From an uncultured Anaerolineaceae bacterium (lineage in GTDB: Bacteria > Chloroflexota > Anaerolineae > Anaerolineales > Anaerolineaceae): DNA of 5,904 nt. The stretch spans positions 1 through 5,904 of the forward strand of contig CALESS010000194.1 in NCBI GenBank assembly GCA_937907495.1, given 5' to 3'. Positions within the stretch are counted from its first letter, which is position 1. Every line of letters starts with the position of its first letter. Made by a program: the position numbers and the translations under genes. The notes under the pieces were generated by a model. That model did no database searches, was not told where the DNA came from, and saw only the letters and a list, made by a program, of their open reading frames with translations. Of the stretch, positions 1 to 5,025 are shown one piece after another.

Positions 1-495
1 AATCTGGGCAATGATCACAGCCGCCAGCGTGAAGGGGATTTGCACTCCCAGCAGGCTCAACCACTGGCCGATCATCCCCTGCCGTCCCAACGTGATCAGT
101 AAGGCCACACCCGCCACCGAAGGGGGCAGAACAGTTGGCAGATCAACAATCGTGTCAATTACGTTCTTAAAGCGAAAACGAGGCCGGCTGATCAGAAAAG
201 CCAGCGGTGTGCCAGCGATCACAATCACCACCAGGCTGACAACTGAACTCATCAAGCTAATGCGGATAGCCTGAAGGACCGAACGTTCTTGCAGGGTATG
301 CAGCCAATCCAGCGGAGAAATCCGAAAGAAAATCGCGATGATCGGGATGACGAAGAAAAGCAGCATCGGCATCGCCGCCAGGCGCCACAGCCGGTCGGAC
401 CCGCCGGCAATCTCACCGCTGGGACGGGGCGGAGAGCCAGAACCACTGGGAACTGGCAACCGCTTGGAGGGCTGGGGCAGCAGATTATCCGTCAT
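1..495 (-). CDS. modB: Molybdate ABC transporter permease ModB (3' end outside window)
   Basis: This is the inner-membrane permease of the molybdate ABC importer; it takes oxyanion from ModA and moves it using an ATPase (ModC) not seen here. The 165 visible residues start at ATG 495-493, whose A is also the last base of the modA stop, so translation is probably coupled; there is no clear Shine-Dalgarno. A hydrophilic Pro/Ser-rich N-terminal tail (residues 1-36) precedes a first membrane segment at about 39-58. A second segment lies at 80-103 and ends in AGTPLAFLISR. Next comes the family hallmark DLPTVLPPSVAGVALL (118-133), typical of ModB/CysTW permeases, and a further segment begins at about 155. 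The gene is open at the left edge; ModB is normally about 220-260 residues, so roughly 60-100 are missing. The identification rests on the motif together with modA upstream. Tungstate rather than molybdate as substrate cannot be excluded. Confidence 0.93.
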   Translation of the reverse strand, partial: MTDNLLPQPSKRLPVPSGSGSPPRPSGEIAGGSDRLWRLAAMPMLLFFVIPIIAIFFRISPLDWLHTLQERSVLQAIRISLMSSVVSLVVIVIAGTPLAFLISRPRFRFKNVIDTIVDLPTVLPPSVAGVALLITLGRQGMIGQWLSLLGVQIPFTLAAVIIAQI

Positions 496-1298
496 TACCG
501 CACAGTCAGGAAGCCATAGCTGGACAGAATTGCCTGACCGCTATCCGAAAGGACATATTCGATGAAGGTCCTGGCTTCCGCCTGGAATTTTGAGCCAGTA
601 ACCGGCGCAATGAAGTAGCTGGCAGGCACATTCACCTCTGCCGGAATGGCAACGGTTTGCACCGTCCCGGCTGGCGAGCTGGCAGCATCCGTGGAATAGA
701 CGATGCCTGCATCCGCCTCCCCCAGCGAAACCTTGGTGATGACGGACTTCACATTATCTTCGTAGGAAACCACATTCGCCAAAACATCTTCAGAGAACGT
801 CGAAGGATAACCGGCGGTGCCGGAAGCTTTCAACAGGAATTCCTTTGTGTACATACCCACCGGGACCTCGCTGGCAGCGATGACCAGCTTCAGGCCGGGC
901 CGGGCCAGGTCTGTCAACTGTGTAATTTGACCCGGGTTATTGGCTGGCACCGCCACCACCAGCACATTGGAGAGGAATAATTGAACGGCATCCGGCGAAA
1001 TATGGTTGGCATCCACCACCGATTGCATGGTCTTTTGCGAAGCGCTGACAAACACATCCACTGGTGCTCCGTTGTTGATTTGCTCGGCCAGGGCTTGCGA
1101 ACCGGCGAAATTCAGCACCACTTTATACTCCGGATGCAGCACCTCAAATTGACGAACTAATTCAGTGAAGCTTTCCGTCAGGGAAGCGGCCGCGGAGACG
1201 GAGATCTCCTGCGGCCGGGCAGGGGGCGCTTCCCCCTTGGGTTGGCAGGCAGCCAGGCAACAGGCAAGGACGAGGAATAAGAGTAGTATGCGTTTCAT
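495..1298 (-). CDS. modA: Molybdate-binding lipoprotein ModA
   Basis: This is the periplasmic or extracellular substrate-binding protein of the molybdate importer, 267 residues, a normal length. The N-terminus is a lipoprotein signal: Lys-Arg, a hydrophobic run at 4-16, and lipobox LAAC with the lipidated Cys at 18. Family motifs follow in order: SAAASL (35-40), NFAGSQALAEQI (63-74), GAPVDVFVSAS (77-87), VPVGMYTKEF (145-154) and GEADAGIVYSTDA (193-205). Ser39, Ser67 and Tyr201 are the likely oxyanion contacts by analogy with known ModA; this is inferred from motif position, not from a structure. The start at 1298 is supported by an AAGGAA site 7 nt upstream and by the signal peptide. The gene lies 4 nt after padR and overlaps modB by 1 nt. 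The sequence does not decide between molybdate and tungstate. Confidence 0.95.
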   Translation of the reverse strand: MKRILLLFLVLACCLAACQPKGEAPPARPQEISVSAAASLTESFTELVRQFEVLHPEYKVVLNFAGSQALAEQINNGAPVDVFVSASQKTMQSVVDANHISPDAVQLFLSNVLVVAVPANNPGQITQLTDLARPGLKLVIAASEVPVGMYTKEFLLKASGTAGYPSTFSEDVLANVVSYEDNVKSVITKVSLGEADAGIVYSTDAASSPAGTVQTVAIPAEVNVPASYFIAPVTGSKFQAEARTFIEYVLSDSGQAILSSYGFLTVR

Positions 1299-1302
1299 TG
1301 CA

Positions 1303-1848
1303 TCATTCCTTCAGGATGGATTTGCAATAATGAAGCCAATCAATCGAAGCTTCGATTTGCCGCAGGCGGAAAAGAAAAACAGTACGTTCATAATCCTGGG
1401 CCGGGGTAAGCCTGGCAATTTCCTGGCGGGTGGCCTCGAGCCAGGATTGGGCAATCTCCTCCTGCTGATCCAGCAAGCGGCGGGTGACTTCTGGGCCGGC
1501 CTGGCGGGCAAAATAGAGCCGCGCCAGGAATTCCTGGCGCAGGTCGCGTTGATGCAAGACGGGCGATGAAAACCAATTGCAGAATTCCTGCTGGCCGCGG
1601 GGAGTGAGCTGATATTCTTTGCGCGGAGGATGGGAAGCGCTTTCCAGCCGGGTGGATTGGATCAGGCCTTCATTTTCCAGCTTATCCAACAGGGCATAAA
1701 GCTGGCTTTGCTTAATCTGCCAGACCATGCCGATGCCATCCAGCCGGTTGAGTTCCTTGAAGAGGTTGTAGCCATGAATGGGACTGCGGGCAATGATGCC
1801 GAGCAGAACATATTCGAGGGTGAGAGGGGATTGGCGGCGTGGTGACAT
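1303..1848 (-). CDS. PadR-family transcriptional regulator
   Basis: This 181-residue protein is a winged-helix DNA-binding regulator. The PadR N-terminal domain spans about residues 9-88: LTLEYVLLGIIARSPIHGY (9-27), the recognition region with SQLYALLDKLENEGLI (48-63), and the wing with RKEYQLTPRG (76-85). The C-terminal half (about 95-179) is helical, with RQEFLARLYFARQ, and resembles the Vir_act_alpha_C dimerisation domain. I chose ATG 1848 because MSPRRQSPLTLEY matches typical PadR starts and a TATAAT box at 1884-1879 would start the transcript at about 1872. That lies downstream of the in-frame ATG at 1878, which would add ten residues. No good Shine-Dalgarno is visible. It is the first gene of the padR-modA-modB unit and sits directly behind a long inverted repeat, so it probably represses itself and the mod genes. 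The ligand is unknown. The frame stays open upstream to 2307, but that part lies antiparallel in reading sense to the methyltransferase codons and is not coding. Confidence 0.93.
   Translation of the reverse strand: MSPRRQSPLTLEYVLLGIIARSPIHGYNLFKELNRLDGIGMVWQIKQSQLYALLDKLENEGLIQSTRLESASHPPRKEYQLTPRGQQEFCNWFSSPVLHQRDLRQEFLARLYFARQAGPEVTRRLLDQQEEIAQSWLEATRQEIARLTPAQDYERTVFLFRLRQIEASIDWLHYCKSILKE
1306..1311 (-). promoter_or_regulatory. Ribosome-binding site of modA inside padR
   Basis: The sequence AAGGAA lies 7 nt before the modA ATG. It is formed by the last Lys and Glu codons of padR, so ribosomes finishing padR run over the modA initiation site. This supports both the chosen modA start and translational coupling of the regulator with the transporter. 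Confidence 0.8.
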
Positions 1849-1883
1849 AATATGAATACTCAATAAATGAGTATTCATATTAT
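1847..1883. promoter_or_regulatory. Perfect 16-bp inverted repeat, candidate PadR operator
   Basis: The left arm ATAATATGAATACTCA (1847-1862) and the right arm TGAGTATTCATATTAT (1868-1883) are exact reverse complements around the 5-nt spacer ATAAA. The stretch is strongly AT-rich against GC-rich surroundings. Each arm itself contains a near-palindromic decamer, TGAATACTCA (1853-1862) and TGAGTATTCA (1868-1877), with centres 15 bp apart, which would suit two dimers. A weaker copy, TGAATAATGA, lies at 1897-1906. The repeat overlaps the padR -10 box and the first two bases of its start codon. Position, symmetry and the adjacent winged-helix gene point to an autoregulatory operator. Binding by PadR is inferred, not shown. 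Confidence 0.75.
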
Positions 1884-1884
1884 A
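1879..1884 (-). promoter_or_regulatory. -10 box of the padR-modAB promoter
   Basis: TATAAT on the minus strand is a perfect -10 hexamer. Transcription would start at about 1871-1873, giving a leader of roughly 24 nt before padR ATG 1848. No convincing -35 hexamer is seen 16-18 bp upstream; that region lies in the last codons of the methyltransferase gene. The box is almost wholly covered by the inverted repeat, so a bound repressor would block RNA polymerase. Confidence 0.6.
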
Positions 1885-1892
1885 CACGAATA

Positions 1893-2570
1893 TTAGTGAA
1901 TAATGAGGATGAATTCCGCTTTGCGGGGGCCGGCCTGCTGCTGAACTTCCGCCACGCTGCCGCGGTAAATGCGCTCGGAAGGTTGGGTCAGGTCGGTGGC
2001 GAGGGTGATGCTGTGATTTTTGCCGAAGGACCTGCCCACATCCTGCAACAAAGAGGCCATGCGGTACGGTGTATCCATCAGGATGATGGTACAGCGCAAG
2101 GCGCGCAAGCGGAGCAGTTCCGCCCGGCGCTGATCTGCCTTGGGCGGCAAAAACCCGGCAAAGAAAAATTGTTGCGGACGGAAATCCAGGATGGACAGGG
2201 CCGCCATCAGGGAAGAGACGCCGGGTACCGGAATGACCCGCACCCCGCTTTGAGCCGCTTCGAAGATCAACGCATGGCCCGGGTCGGCAAAAACTGGTGT
2301 GCCGCAATCACTGATCAATGCCAGCGTCTGACCATTAATCAGGCGCATCAGCAGGTCCGGAACGGCATCGGCCTCGTTATGTTCGTTGAGGGTAAGGAGT
2401 TCGCGGGGTTGAATTTCCAATTTCTTCAACAAGGAGCTGCCTTCCCGCAATTCTTCGCAGACGATGGCATCTGCTTTACGCAAGGTTTCCAGGGCGCGGA
2501 TTGTGATGTCCTGGATGTTGCCGATCGGGGTTGCAACAATGTATAATTCACCAATTGATTTCATACGCAT
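1893..2570 (-). CDS. rsmI: RsmI-like SAM-dependent methyltransferase (short, diverged)
   Basis: This 225-residue protein belongs to the tetrapyrrole (corrin/porphyrin) methylase superfamily and most resembles RsmI, which 2'-O-methylates C1402 of 16S rRNA. Visible motifs are [11 protein letters not shown] (13-23), [12 protein letters not shown] (87-98), [13 protein letters not shown] (114-126), [10 protein letters not shown] (135-144), DTPYRM (166-171) and [13 protein letters not shown] (192-204). Several positions differ from the usual enzyme: [14 protein letters not shown] replaces the EDTR-type motif, PGV replaces PGPS, and TDLTQ replaces RELTK. It stops right after KAEFILIIH, about 50-60 residues short of a classical RsmI, so the C-terminal extension is absent. 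The start is ATG 2570 or the in-frame ATG 2564 two codons in; the -10-like box favours the latter. It could be a separate RsmI-like subfamily with another substrate. It lies upstream of padR on the same strand with no terminator between them. Confidence 0.8.
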   Translation of the reverse strand: MRMKSIGELYIVATPIGNIQDITIRALETLRKADAIVCEELREGSSLLKKLEIQPRELLTLNEHNEADAVPDLLMRLINGQTLALISDCGTPVFADPGHALIFEAAQSGVRVIPVPGVSSLMAALSILDFRPQQFFFAGFLPPKADQRRAELLRLRALRCTIILMDTPYRMASLLQDVGRSFGKNHSITLATDLTQPSERIYRGSVAEVQQQAGPRKAEFILIIH

Positions 2571-2576
2571 ATTGTA
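2571..2576 (-). promoter_or_regulatory. -10-like box directly before the RsmI-like gene
   Basis: TACAAT abuts ATG 2570. With normal spacing, transcription would begin at about 2563-2565, on the second in-frame ATG (2564), giving a leaderless mRNA. There is no Shine-Dalgarno ahead of either ATG and no good -35 hexamer, so confidence is limited. Confidence 0.4.
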
Positions 2577-2637
2577 ACCGAGGTTGCGCCGGATTCGACT
2601 TTCAGCTTCATCGTTTACGGATCGAAATTATTCTTTC

Positions 2638-2642
2638 GGAGG
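2638..2642 (+). promoter_or_regulatory. Shine-Dalgarno of the ZIP transporter gene
   Basis: GGAGG lies 6 nt before GTG 2649 and fixes that codon as the start rather than the ATG at 2670, seven codons further in. No convincing promoter for this gene is visible in the 78-bp divergent intergenic region (2571-2648). Confidence 0.8.
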
Positions 2643-2648
2643 TTATCA

Positions 2649-3461
2649 GTGGTCGAAGCACTCAAAGGGATGGGGCCGGTTCTCCAGGCATTATTGGCAA
2701 CATTATTCACCTGGGGGGTTACGGCACTCGGAGCGGCTGGCGTCTTCACCCAGCGCGAGATCAACAAAAAGGTGTTGAATGCCATGCTGGGCTTCGCTGC
2801 CGGCGTGATGATCGCCGCCAGCTTTTGGTCCCTGCTGGCACCCTCCATCGAAATGTCGGAAGCTCTGGGCCTGCCCAAATATTTGCCGCCCCTGGTAGGG
2901 TTTCTGCTGGGCGGTGTGTTTTTGTGGGGCATTGACCGCATCCTGCCTCACCTGCACCTCGGCTTGCCCATGTCCTCCCGGGAAGGTATCAAAACCACCT
3001 GGCAGCGCAGCATTCTGCTGGTGTTGGCGATAACCCTGCACAACATTCCGGAAGGGCTGGCAGTTGGGGTGGCCTTTGGTGCAGCCGCCGCGGGCCTGCC
3101 TGGCGCCACCCTGGCGGGGGCAGTGGCTCTGGCCCTGGGTATCGGGCTGCAAAACTTCCCCGAAGGCCTGGCAGTGTCCGCGCCGCTGCGGCGGGAGGGG
3201 TTTTCTCCGTTGAAAAGCTTTCTGTATGGCCAGGCCTCGGCGCTGGTGGAACCCATCGCCGGAGTCTTGGGGGCTGCGGCGGTGCTCTTCATCCAGCCTT
3301 TGCTGCCCTATGCCCTGGCCTTTGCCGCCGGCGCCATGATCTACGTGGTGGTGGAAGAGCTGATCCCGGAGGCACAGCTTGGCGGTGAAACTGATCTCTC
3401 CACCATCGGCGCCATGCTCGGTTTTGCCGTCATGATGCTCCTGGATGTGGCACTGGGATAA
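2649..3461 (+). CDS. ZIP-family divalent metal transporter, GufA type
   Basis: This 270-residue integral membrane protein is probably an importer of zinc or related divalent metals. It has about eight hydrophobic segments. The two signature helices are clear: [14 protein letters not shown] (131-144) and [10 protein letters not shown] (168-177). By analogy with the bacterial ZIP structure, His131, Glu135, Gln168 and Glu172 would form one metal site; Asn132, Asn169 and Glu201 (in VEPIAG) would contribute to the second. Asn169 replaces the Asp found in some ZIPs; QNFPEG is usual for the GufA/ZIP11 branch. A loop with PHLHLG (100-105) lies before helix 4, like the His-containing loop of the family. 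EELIPE (236-241) is a further conserved motif. The GTG start is set by GGAGG. murJ follows after 4 nt, so the two are probably cotranscribed. Metal specificity cannot be read from sequence. Confidence 0.92.
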   Translation: MVEALKGMGPVLQALLATLFTWGVTALGAAGVFTQREINKKVLNAMLGFAAGVMIAASFWSLLAPSIEMSEALGLPKYLPPLVGFLLGGVFLWGIDRILPHLHLGLPMSSREGIKTTWQRSILLVLAITLHNIPEGLAVGVAFGAAAAGLPGATLAGAVALALGIGLQNFPEGLAVSAPLRREGFSPLKSFLYGQASALVEPIAGVLGAAAVLFIQPLLPYALAFAAGAMIYVVVEELIPEAQLGGETDLSTIGAMLGFAVMMLLDVALG

Positions 3462-3465
3462 AAAA

Positions 3466-4995
3466 ATGAAACTGACACGCTTAACGCGGGCTGCATTTCT
3501 ACTGGTTTTCTTTTTTGCCCTGGATAAGGGCCTGGGGTTGGTTCGCCAGGTGGTCATCGCCCGGCAATTCGGTCTTTCCAACGAGTTGGATGCCTTCAAC
3601 GTGGCCAACAACTTGCCAGATTTGCTCTTCGCGCTCATCTCGGGCGGGGCACTGGCGATTGCCTTCATCCCCATCCTCACCGAAGTTCTCACCCGCCAGG
3701 GGAGGCCGCAAGCCTGGCGTTTGTTCAGTCATATTGCCAACCTGGCCTTCCTGGTGACGGCGGTGCTTGCGCTTCTGGTGGTACTGCTGGCAGAACCTCT
3801 GGTGAAGTGGGAAGTGGGCATTGCACCTGGCTTCAACTTGCAGCAGCAAGCCCTGGTTGCCCAATTAATGCGCCTGAACCTGGTAGCCACCCTCATCTTC
3901 TCCATCAGCGGCCTGGTGATGGCCGGCTTGCAATCCAACCAGCATTTTCTCCTGCCGGCCATGGCCCCCGCACTATATAACGTGGGACAAATCATCGGCG
4001 CATTAATCCTTGCCCCGGCGGAAGGCTACACGATCGGCGGAATCACGCTGCCCGCCTTTGGCTTGGGTGTATATGGCCTGGTTTACGGCGTGATTGGCGG
4101 GGCAGCCATGCACCTGCTGATTCAGATTCCCGGCCTGGTTAAATACAAATTCCATTGGTCACCGGGGTTGGGCCTGGCCACCGCCGAAGTGCGGAAAGTT
4201 CTGAAACTGATGGGCCCCCGCCTCGTCACCATGCTTTTCATCCAGATGGATTTCCTGGTGCGCGACAACCTGGCATCCCGCCTGCCGGAAGGTTCCGTTA
4301 CAGCCCTGACCTATGGCTGGATGTTAATGCAAGTCCCGGAGACGATCATCGGTACTGCCATTGCCACGGCCATGCTGCCCACCCTGGCGGAACTCTACAG
4401 CCGCGAAGAACACCAAAAGTTTGCCGAAACGGTGGAACGCGCCCTGCGCGTTTTACTCGCCATCGCCCTCCCGGTGGCGGTTATTTTCGGCGCCGGACTG
4501 CGTCCTTTGCTCGCAATGGTGTTTAACTTTGACCCCGCCGGCACCGACCTTTTGCTCTGGACCACCCGCGGCTACCTGCTCGGCCTGGCCGGACAATGCC
4601 TGCTGGAAGTGGCGATCCGCTCATTCTATGCACGGCAAAACGCCATCACCCCCTTGCTGGCTGCCGGGATGAACCTGCTCATCTACATCACCTCCGGGTT
4701 GCTGCTCTTCCGCGTGCTCGGGGCCCCCGGCATCAGCCTGACAGATGCCATTGCCTTCACTGCCCAGGCCATCTTATTGCTGATCATCCTCAACCGGCAG
4801 CTGCCCGGCAAGATTAAACTCTCCTCCACGCCTCTGCGGGTAATTGCCGCTTCCATCGTGGGGGGCGGCGTGACCCTTGGCATTTTGTGGCTGGGTGGAG
4901 AGCGGGCGTTGGTGGCCCTGGCAGCCATGGCCGCCGGAGCCCTGGCCGCAGCCCCCTTCGTCTGGAGGGAGGTACGCCTGCTGCTGCGCCTCTAA
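3466..4995 (+). CDS. murJ: MurJ-like lipid II flippase
   Basis: This 509-residue polytopic protein of the MVF/MATE-like fold should flip the peptidoglycan precursor lipid II across the membrane. The N-terminus shows the MurJ signature: LGLVRQVVIARQFG (23-36), LDAFNVANNLPDLL (41-54) and GGALAIAFIPILTE (60-73). Arg27, Arg33 and Asp42 match conserved charges of the central cavity. The middle motif MDFLVRDNLASRLPEGSVTAL (261-281) with GTAIATAMLPTLAE (296-309) is also typical. Hydrophobic segments run to the C-terminus, consistent with about 14 helices. The Arg-rich stretch usual after the IPN motif (RRLFAEGA in proteobacteria) is FALISGGA here. ATG 3466 is preferred over ATG 3445: it follows the ZIP stop by 4 nt with a weak GGGA, and MKLTRLTRAAF suits a membrane N-terminus. 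Another MVF-family substrate, such as a different polyprenyl-linked glycan, is possible. Confidence 0.9.
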   Translation: MKLTRLTRAAFLLVFFFALDKGLGLVRQVVIARQFGLSNELDAFNVANNLPDLLFALISGGALAIAFIPILTEVLTRQGRPQAWRLFSHIANLAFLVTAVLALLVVLLAEPLVKWEVGIAPGFNLQQQALVAQLMRLNLVATLIFSISGLVMAGLQSNQHFLLPAMAPALYNVGQIIGALILAPAEGYTIGGITLPAFGLGVYGLVYGVIGGAAMHLLIQIPGLVKYKFHWSPGLGLATAEVRKVLKLMGPRLVTMLFIQMDFLVRDNLASRLPEGSVTALTYGWMLMQVPETIIGTAIATAMLPTLAELYSREEHQKFAETVERALRVLLAIALPVAVIFGAGLRPLLAMVFNFDPAGTDLLLWTTRGYLLGLAGQCLLEVAIRSFYARQNAITPLLAAGMNLLIYITSGLLLFRVLGAPGISLTDAIAFTAQAILLLIILNRQLPGKIKLSSTPLRVIAASIVGGGVTLGILWLGGERALVALAAMAAGALAAAPFVWREVRLLLRL

Positions 4996-5012
4996 ATCCG
5001 GGCGGGGTAGGG

Positions 5013-5018
5013 TATAAT
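5013..5018 (+). promoter_or_regulatory. -10 box of the TPR-like membrane protein gene
   Basis: A perfect TATAAT lies in the 30-bp gap after murJ, 7 nt before ATG 5026. A transcript from it would start at or one base before the A of the ATG, so it would be leaderless. There is no Shine-Dalgarno (the preceding bases are TGCGGAT) and no clear -35 hexamer, only a G-rich stretch at 5000-5012. Confidence 0.5.
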
Positions 5019-5025
5019 TGCGGAT

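Noticed and set aside
1847..1883. Inverted repeat as a rho-independent terminator or a transposon end
   Set aside because: The stem is AT-rich with no following T-run on either strand and lies at the start of a gene; no transposase or target duplication is nearby.
1849..2307. Upstream in-frame extension of padR to ATG 2307
   Set aside because: The extra 153 residues are low-complexity Pro/Arg/Gly text in another frame of the RsmI-like gene, and would run through the operator and promoter; PadR homology begins at ATG 1848.
1896..2546. Long plus-strand frame of 216 residues
   Set aside because: It is antisense to the RsmI-like gene, shows no family motif, and exists because the GC-rich coding strand leaves few stops opposite.
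3445..3465. Earlier murJ start at ATG 3445
   Set aside because: It would overlap the ZIP gene by 17 nt, has no ribosome-binding site, and adds a polar MWHWDKK not expected before the first helix.
2703..3692. Long minus-strand frame of 329 residues
   Set aside because: It lies opposite the ZIP gene and the start of murJ, is rich in Gln, Gly and His as expected of a shadow frame, and has no recognisable domain.
5000..5012. G-quadruplex upstream of the last gene
   Set aside because: Only three G-runs (GGG, GGGG, GGG) are present, one short of an intramolecular quadruplex.
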